Assembly (NCBI GenBank): GCA_016763315.1
Contig: JAESTZ010000006.1
Coordinates: forward strand, 1-64,000
Length of the DNA stretch: 64,000 nt
DNA from: Robiginitomaculum sp.
Lineage (GTDB): Bacteria; Pseudomonadota; Alphaproteobacteria; Caulobacterales; Maricaulaceae
Direction: 5' to 3'
The notes under the pieces are model-generated. The model was not told the DNA's origin, made no database searches, and saw nothing but the letters and a program-made list of their open reading frames with translations. The position numbers and the translations under genes were made by a program. This document shows positions 10,741-18,788 of this stretch, in pieces; position 1 is the first letter of the stretch, and each line of letters opens with the position of its first letter.

Positions 10741-12456
10741 TCATTCTCCTACCTGTGCTGAAAGTTCAGATTCTGCAACCTGATCCGGCCTACTATACGG
10801 CGCATCAAGTAATGGCCCGATCCGTTCAATAATGTTATGCACAGCAGGCGCCGCATTCCAACCCGCGGTCTCCCAGCCAAAAGTTGTAACTCCGCCTTGC
10901 GGTTCGTCAAGCAACACAAAAACCATATATTGCGGCGATTCCCACGGAAACACCGCAACAAATGAAGAAACATTACGGTCTTTGGCATAAGCAGACAACT
11001 TAGCATCCCATTTCTCTGCTGAGCCGGTTTTACCGGCCACACCATATCCAGGGACATCGGCTCTTTTACCAGAACCTTCAATTACAACCTTACGCATAGC
11101 AGTTCGCACAAGCCGTGAAGTCTCCGGCGAGACAACGTATTTTGTTGATAAGTTATCATTATCTGCCGGTAAAACAGTAATTGGCACCTGTAAGCCACCG
11201 TTTACCACTCCACTTAAAGCCGAAACAAAAGATAATGGTGAAACAGACAGGCCGTGGCCAAAGCCAATAGTCGCGGTTTTAATATCCGACCAATTATTTG
11301 AAACCATGTATGCATTAGCACTGCCTCTTAGTTCTATCTGCGCAGGAGCCAATAGCCCGAACCGCTCCAAATACTTCCTCTGGGCTTTAGCACCAGTTCG
11401 CAAAGCCAATCGCGCGGCTCCCTTATTTGATGAATGCACTAAAATATCTGTTGCGTTCATCGGGCTTGGCCCCGGGTGAAAATCTTTTATTTCCCGACCC
11501 GCAATTACAAGTTTTTGTTTTACGTCAATATTTATTTCGTCCATTTTCATTCCTGATTCAAGAGCCATAGCCATCGTTAGCGGCTTGAACACCGAACCAA
11601 GTTCATAGGGATCTATCAAGGCGCGATTACGGCGATGATCAGGCGTTGTTGTGCTAAAGTGATTGGGATCAAAATCTGGCCAAGAGGCCAATGCCAGCAC
11701 CTCACCAGTTGGAATATGTGTGACCAAACCAATAGCCGCTAATGGCTTGTGCAAAACAATAGCTTTTTGCATTTCGTCTTCTAAAGTGAACTGTACCCTG
11801 CTATCTAGACTTAACTTTAATGTTTCATTTTTATCTCGCAAGCGAGCATCAAACGCTCCTTCAACCCCGGAAACGCCAAAGCCATCGGCATTCACCCACC
11901 CCAGAAAATGAGACGCAAGAGATCCATTTGGATAAACCCTTCTTATTTTAGATTCAAACTCCACCCCCGGCTCGGCAAGGTTGAATATCTCACGTCTTTG
12001 CTTCGGTGTTACCGATCTTGCTATTCGCGCGCGGCCGGTATTGCCTGACAAACGTTGTTTTAAAACTTGTGCGGAAGGCACGCTATCGAGCATAGATAAT
12101 CGCCTTACCAGCCGGTCTACATCATCAATATCAGCACGCCATATATATACATTCCAAGTCTCGATATTTGCAGCCAACAACACATCATTACGATCAACAA
12201 TATTAGCTCTAGCCACAGGGTCTCCCCCCGAAGCCTGAATAGCAGTTTCCACAGGAACCGAATTTAGCACAGCCAGGTCAGCAGCACGAGCAGTCAACAC
12301 AATGGCAGCCGCGCCTACTGCCATAATTATGGCAGCAATACGAGGCTTGAAACTTCCAACCAAATCAACATCGTCACCTCGCGCCACAAAAAGACGGGAC
12401 ATATTGATTTTGTCCGTATCGGCCAAGGGCGTTAGCCTATCCTTTTCCCGAGCCAT
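10741..12456 (-). CDS. ftsI: Septal transpeptidase FtsI (PBP3, class B PBP)
   Basis: Division-specific class B penicillin-binding protein that cross-links septal peptidoglycan together with FtsW. It has 571 residues: a short cytoplasmic N-terminus, one membrane anchor near residues 37-57, a dimerisation domain, then the transpeptidase domain. All three catalytic motifs are visible: SxxK as GSVFKPLTMA, SxN as VHSSNKGAA, and KTG as GVAGKTGSAEKW. The start shares one base with the ftsL stop (TAATG). Confidence 0.97.
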   Translation of the reverse strand: MAREKDRLTPLADTDKINMSRLFVARGDDVDLVGSFKPRIAAIIMAVGAAAIVLTARAADLAVLNSVPVETAIQASGGDPVARANIVDRNDVLLAANIETWNVYIWRADIDDVDRLVRRLSMLDSVPSAQVLKQRLSGNTGRARIARSVTPKQRREIFNLAEPGVEFESKIRRVYPNGSLASHFLGWVNADGFGVSGVEGAFDARLRDKNETLKLSLDSRVQFTLEDEMQKAIVLHKPLAAIGLVTHIPTGEVLALASWPDFDPNHFSTTTPDHRRNRALIDPYELGSVFKPLTMAMALESGMKMDEINIDVKQKLVIAGREIKDFHPGPSPMNATDILVHSSNKGAARLALRTGAKAQRKYLERFGLLAPAQIELRGSANAYMVSNNWSDIKTATIGFGHGLSVSPLSFVSALSGVVNGGLQVPITVLPADNDNLSTKYVVSPETSRLVRTAMRKVVIEGSGKRADVPGYGVAGKTGSAEKWDAKLSAYAKDRNVSSFVAVFPWESPQYMVFVLLDEPQGGVTTFGWETAGWNAAPAVHNIIERIGPLLDAPYSRPDQVAESELSAQVGE

Positions 12457-12797
12457 TACCTGCTGTTTTCCCGTGACTCGACCAACGCGGCTGCTGTTAA
12501 CTCAGGAACAACGCCGTCAGTTAAGGAGGCCAAAACTTCTGCCGATCTATGAGCTGACAGATTAGTCATGGGAACCATGCCCAAATGCTCTTGGGCAAGC
12601 CCTGAAAGCCGCGCAGGACTTTCAAGATAAGCCTGCTCTTTTTCTAGCAATAATATAGTTTTTCTGGTTTCCTGAACTTCAATCTGCAAACGAGCCAAGC
12701 GATCTTGCGAGTGCTCTACATCATTCTTAATCACATAAAGCGCTGCCGCCAGCAAACAAGTGACTGTAAAAGCCAGCACATTTAACGTCTTGATCAC
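12456..12797 (-). CDS. ftsL: Cell division protein FtsL
   Basis: Small bitopic divisome protein that bridges FtsQ/FtsB to FtsWI. I place the start at the GTG at 12797, which overlaps the rsmH stop (GTGA) and has TTGGAGG 7 bases upstream. The frame is open further upstream but would lie inside rsmH with a non-hydrophobic, unrelated sequence. The 113 residues begin VIKTLNVLAFTVTCLLAAAL, a single membrane segment. A heptad-rich periplasmic stretch follows (residues about 28-65), typical of the FtsL coiled coil. Identification rests on topology and position, because FtsL sequences diverge widely. Confidence 0.88.
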   Translation of the reverse strand: MIKTLNVLAFTVTCLLAAALYVIKNDVEHSQDRLARLQIEVQETRKTILLLEKEQAYLESPARLSGLAQEHLGMVPMTNLSAHRSAEVLASLTDGVVPELTAAALVESRENSR

Positions 12798-13786
12798 GAG
12801 CGTGCCTCCAATTGTGTGATATCTGCCATTTGTGGGAAAACAGGAACAACCGGCATTGCAGGAGCCTTGGTGCGAGATGCCCAACGTAGCCTAGCCGATC
12901 TGGATCTTGGGTTTTCGGCAACTTCGCTAGCACTTGGCATCAGCACCTTACGTTGCTGCAAATCGAAGCTAGGTTGAAATACTGACACCTCGGTGACCGG
13001 CGTATGGCGAGACCCCAGCGATGGAGCCTCGGACCGCAAGCGCAGAAAATTCTTGACCAAACGATCCTCTAAAGAATGAAAAGCTACCACGACCAGACGA
13101 CCATCCGGAGACAACACCCGCTCTGCAGCCAACAAAAGTCGGGATAATTCACCCAACTCGTCATTTACATATATACGCAAGGCTTGAAAAACCTTTGTTG
13201 CCGGATGAATTCGGCCTTTTTTTGGCCCCAAAGCCTGCTCAAGCAACTCTGCCAATTGCGCTGTGCTGGTGATCGGCTTGATCTCCCGACGAGCGCCGAT
13301 CGCCTCTGCTGCACGCCGGCTACGCTTTTCTTCTCCCAAGATTTTGAATATCCACGATAGTTCTTTTTCTGGTAATTGATTAACCACATCAGCCGCACTG
13401 ACACCTGATTGTGACATACGCATATCCAGCGGCCCCTCACGCATAAAGGAAAACCCTCTGATACCTTGGTCTATCTGCATAGAAGAAACCCCGACATCCA
13501 AAACAATACCGTCAACTTTTCCCCAGCCATGGTCTTGCAAGGCTTGCTCCAGAGCAGAAAAAGCAATTTGGCGAAACGCAAACCTTCCCGGCCTCTCCTG
13601 CAACAGCTCATCTGCGGCTTCTTTTACCGACGGGTCACGATCAAGACCAAGCAGCTGAACATTTGGAGATTTTAATATTTCCCGTGAATAACCTCCGGCG
13701 CCAAACGTGCAATCAACAAGCAGTTTGCCATCTGAAAGGCTCAAAGCAGCTATTGCCTCCTCTAACATGACCGGTATATGATTCAT
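12794..13786 (-). CDS. rsmH: 16S rRNA (cytosine-1402-N4)-methyltransferase RsmH (MraW)
   Basis: SAM-dependent methyltransferase acting on C1402 of 16S rRNA in the 30S decoding centre. The 330 residues show the SAM loop LLVDCTFGAGGYSREIL, DGIVLDVGVSSMQ, GPLDMRM and the C-terminal VVVAFHSLEDRLVKNF. It overlaps mraZ by 4 bases and ftsL by 4 bases. Second gene of the dcw cluster, as in most bacteria. Confidence 0.97.
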   Translation of the reverse strand: MNHIPVMLEEAIAALSLSDGKLLVDCTFGAGGYSREILKSPNVQLLGLDRDPSVKEAADELLQERPGRFAFRQIAFSALEQALQDHGWGKVDGIVLDVGVSSMQIDQGIRGFSFMREGPLDMRMSQSGVSAADVVNQLPEKELSWIFKILGEEKRSRRAAEAIGARREIKPITSTAQLAELLEQALGPKKGRIHPATKVFQALRIYVNDELGELSRLLLAAERVLSPDGRLVVVAFHSLEDRLVKNFLRLRSEAPSLGSRHTPVTEVSVFQPSFDLQQRKVLMPSASEVAENPRSRSARLRWASRTKAPAMPVVPVFPQMADITQLEARS

Positions 13787-14307
13787 GACTTATCTCGATC
13801 TAACAAATCAGCCAGCGCCGGTGAGTTTTTTATCAATGCCGCCAAATCCTGCCCACCGCCAAGCCGCTTCACCAGTTCCGGGTCTTGCATCATCTTGGCC
13901 GCCTGCTTGGCCATTGTTGCCGCACGCAAGTCATGAGCCTTGCTATTCCAAATTTCGAACCGGGACCCACAACCAACAAAAGTTGCTTTTTTATCCAAAC
14001 CTGCATGATCAATAAATAACTTAGGCAGGGTAATCCGACCTGTACTGTCAAAATCCAGCCGCTTAGCCGCACCAAGAACCGCAACTTCCATAACCTGACC
14101 CATTGGATCATAACGACCAAGTCTGGCAATATCAGCCCGGTATTGCTGGATAAACAATTCCCCCCCACCTTCAAGAAAAGCGCCGGAAAAATGCGGAAAT
14201 AAATAAATAGCGTCATGCGGATCATTGCGTAATGCAGAACGATAACAAGCCGGCACCGACACCCGGTTCTTGGTATCTACACTGTGATCTGATGTAGAAA
14301 TAAACAT
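13783..14307 (-). CDS. mraZ: Division/cell-wall cluster transcriptional regulator MraZ
   Basis: AbrB-fold DNA-binding protein that in E. coli represses its own dcw promoter. Two MraZ repeats are visible, each with its DxxxR signature: VDTKNRVSVPA near residue 14 and FDSTGRITLP near residue 90. The frame is open to 14376. I choose the ATG at 14307, which gives MFISTSDHSVDTKNR, the usual MraZ N-terminus, with TTGGAG about 11 bases upstream. The longer start would put a hydrophobic, non-conserved extension in front and would come close to the regulatory boxes. This gives 174 residues, slightly longer than the E. coli protein because of a C-terminal tail. Confidence 0.93.
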   Translation of the reverse strand: MFISTSDHSVDTKNRVSVPACYRSALRNDPHDAIYLFPHFSGAFLEGGGELFIQQYRADIARLGRYDPMGQVMEVAVLGAAKRLDFDSTGRITLPKLFIDHAGLDKKATFVGCGSRFEIWNSKAHDLRAATMAKQAAKMMQDPELVKRLGGGQDLAALIKNSPALADLLDRDKS

Positions 14308-14365
14308 TCCGCAACAAACTCCAATAAGCCGATAAACTAACAAACCGGTTAAACTTAATAAAATA

Positions 14366-14390
14366 CGGGATACCATGGGAAACTATGGGA
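14366..14390 (+). promoter_or_regulatory. Predicted MraZ-binding boxes upstream of mraZ
   Basis: Three direct repeats with exact 10-base spacing read CGGGA, TGGGA and TGGGA (GGGA at 14367-14370, 14377-14380 and 14387-14390), each followed by a 5-base spacer. This matches the published E. coli MraZ site of TGGGN repeats with 5-base spacers. The repeats lie about 60-85 bases upstream of the mraZ ATG and read on the strand opposite to mraZ. The first copy is imperfect. The autoregulatory role is inferred. Confidence 0.7.
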
Positions 14391-14450
14391 GACAATGCAA
14401 ATTCAAGCTTAAACTCGATATTCTCCCCAAAAAAACCCTGTTTTTTTAGT

Positions 14451-14496
14451 TTATGCACAGCTTGCGCTCGAACAAAACAAGAACTATTGTGGATAA
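14451..14496. promoter_or_regulatory. Two inverted DnaA-box-like nonamers
   Basis: TTATGCACA at 14451-14459 (one mismatch to TTATCCACA) and TGTGGATAA at 14488-14496, the exact reverse complement of TTATCCACA, face each other about 145-190 bases upstream of mraZ. They could link dcw transcription to DnaA, or be chance matches. Two boxes alone do not make an origin. Confidence 0.3.
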
Positions 14497-14851
14497 AACC
14501 AAAAACAGCATTTCACTCATTGGTGAATGTTCGGTAAACGGCAACTCGCTTACAAACACAGACTCACAAACGGGTAAAAACATCAGCGTAAACCACATAA
14601 GCGACAAAACATTGCAACCAAACACTCAAAAAGAGAAAATATTACCAGATACAATCATTAATCACCGGGAAAAACAGTCATTCTTGTAAATGATATATTG
14701 ACTCTGCCACCTGACGGAATAGGCTGTGGAGCTATCTCGGCATAAGGAGGGCCGATCTAGATTTAGCAGAGCGTTGAAATTGATAGTCGCTTCAACAGGA
14801 TCCCGGTGATTTATGTAGGAAGCTGTTATTAATTTTATTTCATTTTTTGCT

Positions 14852-14871
14852 GATACCAACACTTTGGTATC
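14852..14871. other. Perfect 8-bp hairpin in the mraZ-ino1 intergenic region
   Basis: GATACCAA and TTGGTATC flank a 4-base loop. Together with the terminator-like hairpin at 14949 it lies in a 900-base stretch (14308-15210) where I find no convincing gene. Two short open frames here (14453-14689 plus, 14662-14904 minus) have no recognisable domain or good ribosome-binding site. No RNase P RNA or other known RNA was recognised. Confidence 0.4.
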
Positions 14872-14921
14872 CCACAACACCAACAAACCATCACTACTAA
14901 GCAAAAAAACGCAACACTCCT

Positions 14922-15036
14922 TTCGTCACATATCGTCATAAAAATTTTACTGCTTTTGCAGTTTTTTTTGATCGAATTTTTCCGGCAAGTCTTTATAAGA
15001 ACCGGTCATTCGTCAAACTATGACCTGTATGACGAA
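14922..15036. promoter_or_regulatory. TTCGTCA/TGACGAA repeats upstream of the inositol operon
   Basis: TTCGTCA occurs at 14922-14928 and 15009-15015, a partial copy TCGTCA at 14933-14938, and the inverted copy TGACGAA at 15030-15036. The last two full copies form a 7-bp dyad with a 14-base spacer about 175 bases before the ino1 ATG. This arrangement would suit an operator or activator site, but the protein is unknown. Confidence 0.35.
14949..14969 (+). terminator. Short-stem intrinsic terminator candidate
   Basis: ACTGC, a TTTT loop and GCAGT are followed directly by a run of T to 14969. The stem is only 5 bp, so strength is doubtful. No annotated plus-strand gene ends here, so if real it ends an unannotated transcript from the mraZ-ino1 gap. 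Confidence 0.4.
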
Positions 15037-15210
15037 ACCATTTTAATAAATATGAACTTGAATACTGAAGGAATTAAAACAACACATAACTATTTTCCAG
15101 TGAGATTTAGATAACTCTGGTAATCAAATTCAAAAAACAATAATTTATGCGGGCAAAGCAGTGCTTAACCGCGTCACAGAAACAAAATTTATACGTGGAG
15201 ATCATCAAAG

Positions 15211-16317
15211 ATGAAAAACGGGACTAAAAATATTAATGTAGCGATTGTGGGCATAGGTAATTGCTCCAGTTCATTAGTCCAAGGCATATATTATTACGGC
15301 CAGAAGAACTCTGATGATGCCGCGGGCCTTATGCATGAGACATTAGATGGCTACCATCCCAGAGATCTGCATGTAACGGTTGCTTTTGATATTGATAAAA
15401 GAAAAGTCGGCAAAGACGTTTCCGAGGCAATTTTCGCCAAACCAAATTGTACCAAGGTTTTCCATGAAGATGTGCCGAATATGGGCGTAACGGTTCAAAT
15501 GGGCTGTATTCTCGATGGCTACTCTGATCACATGGACGCCTATAATGATGATCGCACCTTCCTACCATCAGATACCGCACAGGCAACCAAGGAAGATGTA
15601 GTTCGCGCACTTAAAGAAGGTCAAGTTGACGTATTGACCAGCTATTTGCCAGTTGGCAGTCAAAAGGCCACTGAATTTTATGCTGAGTGCGCCCTTGAAG
15701 CCGGCGTAGCTTTTGTCAATAATATCCCGGTATTCATTGCTAGTGATCCGGTTTGGGCGAAACGCTTTACCGATGCTGGCATTCCGATCATTGGTGATGA
15801 TATTAAATCACAATTAGGCGCAACTATTGTTCACCGAGTTCTTACCGACCTGTTTGCCAAACGCGGTGTACCATTGGACAACACTTACCAGCTGAACACC
15901 GGTGGTAATACCGACTTCTTAAATATGAAAAACCAGCAAAGACTGAAGTCAAAGAAGGTTTCCAAAACCGAGGCCGTACAAGCCGTTGTTGCAGATCGTA
16001 TGGAAGACGAACACATTCACGTCGGCCCATCAGACTATGTTGCATGGCAAAATGACAACAAAGTAGCCTTCATTCGTATGGAAGGACGCTTGTTCGGTAA
16101 TGTACCAATGCACATAGAACTACGTCTATCCGTAGAAGACAGCCCTAATTCTGCAGGTGTCGCTATCGACATGATCCGTTGCGCCAAAGTGGCACTGGAT
16201 CGCGGTATTGGCGGCCCATTAGAAGCAGCGTCTTCATTCTTCTGTAAACACCCTCCAGTACAGTTTACCGATGAAGTCGCTTACCAAAAAACCGAGGCCT
16301 TTATCCAGAACCGGTAA
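15211..16317 (+). CDS. ino1: myo-inositol-1-phosphate synthase (actinobacterial/archaeal type)
   Basis: NAD-dependent cytoplasmic enzyme converting glucose-6-phosphate to 1D-myo-inositol 3-phosphate (also called L-myo-inositol 1-phosphate). The 368 residues match the short prokaryotic Ino1 form (about 365 residues), not the roughly 510-residue eukaryotic form. The N-terminal Rossmann motif is VAIVGIGNCSSSLVQGI. Family blocks follow: LDGYHPRDLHV, GDDIKSQLGATIVHR, LNTGGNTDFLNM and KVAFIRMEGRLFG. GGAG lies about 11 bases before the ATG. It is the first of five plus-strand genes ending at 21966. The downstream CDP-alcohol transferase and cytidylyltransferase-like gene point to an inositol-phosphate lipid or related product. 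Confidence 0.93.
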   Translation: MKNGTKNINVAIVGIGNCSSSLVQGIYYYGQKNSDDAAGLMHETLDGYHPRDLHVTVAFDIDKRKVGKDVSEAIFAKPNCTKVFHEDVPNMGVTVQMGCILDGYSDHMDAYNDDRTFLPSDTAQATKEDVVRALKEGQVDVLTSYLPVGSQKATEFYAECALEAGVAFVNNIPVFIASDPVWAKRFTDAGIPIIGDDIKSQLGATIVHRVLTDLFAKRGVPLDNTYQLNTGGNTDFLNMKNQQRLKSKKVSKTEAVQAVVADRMEDEHIHVGPSDYVAWQNDNKVAFIRMEGRLFGNVPMHIELRLSVEDSPNSAGVAIDMIRCAKVALDRGIGGPLEAASSFFCKHPPVQFTDEVAYQKTEAFIQNR

Positions 16318-16387
16318 CGGATGCTATTTACTGATCGTTGGGTATTAAACATTCCTAACGGTCAGAACCAGCACTGGAGATTTCAAA

Positions 16388-17257
16388 ATGAAACCAGATG
16401 CCGAACAATATGGCCGGCCTCTTTCAATAGAGGATTATTCCAACCGCTTTATTGTTCACCCGCTATCTGCGTTGATTGTAAAGCTGGCTCTGCCGCTTGG
16501 AATCAGTGCCAATGCGGTTTCAATCACCGGACTTGGATTTGGTTTAGCTGCCGGATTATTCTACTTTCATCAAAGTAATTGGATATATGCACTGGCCGGC
16601 TTTGCCTGCATGTTCATCTGGCACGTGCTTGATGGCGCAGATGGCCGCATCGCCAGAGCCACCAATTCCACAAGTTCTTTAGGACGCATTATTGACGGCG
16701 TCTGTGATCATTTGGTTTTTGCCAGCGTTTATTTCGGATTTGTGTTTTATTTGCTTAGCACTGGCAGCTCCAATACTGTGTGGTTATTGGCTATATCTGC
16801 CGCACTAAGTCATGCGCTTCAGTCCGCCGCCTATGAAGAAAGGCGACAGAAATACCACCGTCGCTTGAACGGATTACAACGCGGAGCTATCGCAGAAAAA
16901 TTGAACGAAATTGGTGGAAAAAAGTCACTATTGGCTAAAGCTTATGACACAGTCCAGAAACTGTCAGCAACGAAGACCTCGCCACTCGATGAATATTTGC
17001 AAGAACACAACCCTAGCAATGACCCGCAATTTAATAAAAACATTGCCACGCAAACAGTTCCACTGGTTCGAGCATGGGGGTTGTTAAATGCCAACAACCG
17101 GACAATATTGCTAGCAATAACCGCGATGGCCGGCCAGCCGGTGTTGTATTTTTTACTCGAAGTAATTGCCCTTAATCTCGTGTTTATTGGTTTGCTGTTT
17201 TTCGAACGGCACACGGAAACCACAATAATCGCACAACAGCGAGCCGCTGATAGATGA
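16388..17257 (+). CDS. CDP-alcohol phosphatidyltransferase, probable inositol-phosphate transferase
   Basis: Integral membrane enzyme that moves a phospho-alcohol from a CDP-activated donor to an acceptor hydroxyl. The full signature is present: D82, D85-G86, A89-R90, G99, D103 and D107, in the spacing DxxDGxxARx8GxxxDxxxD. The 289 residues carry about five or six membrane segments and a polar cytoplasmic insert (residues about 133-215). Neighbours supply inositol-1-phosphate and probably CDP-inositol. It could therefore act as a DIPP-synthase-like or phosphatidylinositol-type enzyme using CDP-inositol, or use CDP-diacylglycerol with inositol-1-phosphate. The sequence alone does not separate these. 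It overlaps the flippase gene by 4 bases. Confidence 0.88.
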   Translation: MKPDAEQYGRPLSIEDYSNRFIVHPLSALIVKLALPLGISANAVSITGLGFGLAAGLFYFHQSNWIYALAGFACMFIWHVLDGADGRIARATNSTSSLGRIIDGVCDHLVFASVYFGFVFYLLSTGSSNTVWLLAISAALSHALQSAAYEERRQKYHRRLNGLQRGAIAEKLNEIGGKKSLLAKAYDTVQKLSATKTSPLDEYLQEHNPSNDPQFNKNIATQTVPLVRAWGLLNANNRTILLAITAMAGQPVLYFLLEVIALNLVFIGLLFFERHTETTIIAQQRAADR

Positions 17258-18747
17258 GTGCGGTAACAGATACTAGGGATATTTTACGCGGTGCTGCAGC
17301 ATTACTGTTTGGCTTTGGAGGTAGAATTACCGCCCGTATTTTAGTAGTTCTGGTGGCGGGGCGTTTATTCGGAGCCGCAGAATTTGGAATACTGGGCTTA
17401 ACTGCTGCAATTGCTGAGATCACGGCAGCAATTGGCGTATTAGGGCTAAAGCGCTCTTTGCTTGATATGCTCAGCTATAATGTTGAACAAGGGTTAAGCG
17501 AAGCGCAAAGAGTAACTGAGGCCATCATAGTTGTTTTGGTGGTCAGCATTGGATTATCAACTATCCTGATGTTTTTATGGCCCATACTAATTCCTGGGCA
17601 TGAAGAACTATTGCCATTCTTGTTTATTGCAGTACCGGCAATTGCTTTTGCCGAAGTTGCTTTAGCCGCGATCAAGCACAAAAGAATAATAAAATGGGAC
17701 GTTTGGTCACGAGGCTTTAATGAGCCGTGGAGTTTTTTAGCCATCGCTTTATTACTGTTTTGGGCTGGCATCATAAAAGGCGGGCTGGTAATCGCCTATG
17801 TAGGATCAGTAAGTATACTGGCGGCAACTGTTGCCACCGGCTTGGTAAAAACCTACGGACTAAAAAATCTTCTGCAATCCAAACCTAGGCTCACCAACTG
17901 TCTGGCAATCCCGAAAAAAAGTATTCCGGTCGGCATAACCGATTTAGGAGTAATGATGTTTCGCCGGATTGATATTTTGATTTTGGCGTTATTTGTTCCA
18001 ACCTCTGGCTTGGGCATTTATTACATGGTGCAGCAATTAGCTACTGTTCCACAAAGGGTGAACTCGCTTTTCGAGCCGATGATTTCTCCGGTAATTGCCC
18101 GCCTACACAACCGCTTCGATGCCTCTAGTATCAAAGCCAATTTAATTGGAATTTGCCGATGGATATTTGTTATACAAATAGCAATGACAATTCCCATGAT
18201 TATCTATGGGGATTATATCCTGTCCTGGTTCAGCCCGGCATTTGCGACCGGAGGTCTGGTTTTGACAATAGTTCTATTTGCCGAGCTAATTGACGGAACA
18301 TTTATTACCACGGAAACCCCATTGGTATTTGCCAACCCTAGAATTCCACCTAGCTTGATACTAATGGCACTGGCAATAGAGTTTATATTGATTGCTGTGT
18401 TATCAAAAATTTGGGGAATTGAAGGAGCAGCCCTTGGCTTTTTCATTACCATGGTAGCCTTAAGTGCCGGTAGATTACTGATGCTAAGATCACGATTACA
18501 GATCAATGTGATCAATTGCAGTTATTTGTTACCTCTTACTTTAGCCGCAATCATGTCACTAATACTTATTGCTACTAGAGTTTTGATAGCTCCTGAACAA
18601 TGGTGGTTAACAGCGCTTATTGTTCTACTGACAATAGCTTGCTATGCTTTGATAATAAGAAAATTTGGTTTAACAAAATCAGATCGAATATTATTACGTG
18701 CCATAAAACAAAAACGCCGTCGTGCAAAAAATAAAAAGAGTATTTAA
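17254..18747 (+). CDS. Wzx/MATE-like polysaccharide or lipid flippase
   Basis: Polytopic membrane protein of 497 residues with about 12-14 hydrophobic segments, of the polysaccharide-biosynthesis (MOP) superfamily. The N-terminal pattern GRITARILVVLVAGRLFGAAEFG resembles that of O-antigen and lipid-linked saccharide flippases. MFRRIDILILALFVPTSGLGIYYM and a basic C-terminal tail are also visible. Its start overlaps the CDP-alcohol transferase stop. The position between enzymes of inositol activation and transfer suggests it flips the inositol-bearing lipid or lipid-linked head group; this substrate is inferred. Confidence 0.8.
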   Translation: MSAVTDTRDILRGAAALLFGFGGRITARILVVLVAGRLFGAAEFGILGLTAAIAEITAAIGVLGLKRSLLDMLSYNVEQGLSEAQRVTEAIIVVLVVSIGLSTILMFLWPILIPGHEELLPFLFIAVPAIAFAEVALAAIKHKRIIKWDVWSRGFNEPWSFLAIALLLFWAGIIKGGLVIAYVGSVSILAATVATGLVKTYGLKNLLQSKPRLTNCLAIPKKSIPVGITDLGVMMFRRIDILILALFVPTSGLGIYYMVQQLATVPQRVNSLFEPMISPVIARLHNRFDASSIKANLIGICRWIFVIQIAMTIPMIIYGDYILSWFSPAFATGGLVLTIVLFAELIDGTFITTETPLVFANPRIPPSLILMALAIEFILIAVLSKIWGIEGAALGFFITMVALSAGRLLMLRSRLQINVINCSYLLPLTLAAIMSLILIATRVLIAPEQWWLTALIVLLTIACYALIIRKFGLTKSDRILLRAIKQKRRRAKNKKSI

Positions 18748-18788
18748 ATGAACACGCACAAATATTTCATGCCGACACCCCCGTCATC

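Noticed and set aside
14440-14700. Chromosome origin
   Set aside because: Only two DnaA boxes, no dnaA, dnaN, hemE or parAB nearby, and no clear AT-rich unwinding repeats.
14453-14904. Two short open frames (78 and 80 codons)
   Set aside because: No ribosome-binding site, biased composition and no recognisable domain; they lie in regulatory sequence.
14308-15210. RNase P RNA or another structural RNA in the long gap before ino1
   Set aside because: None of the conserved rnpB strings was found, and the hairpins are too small and isolated.
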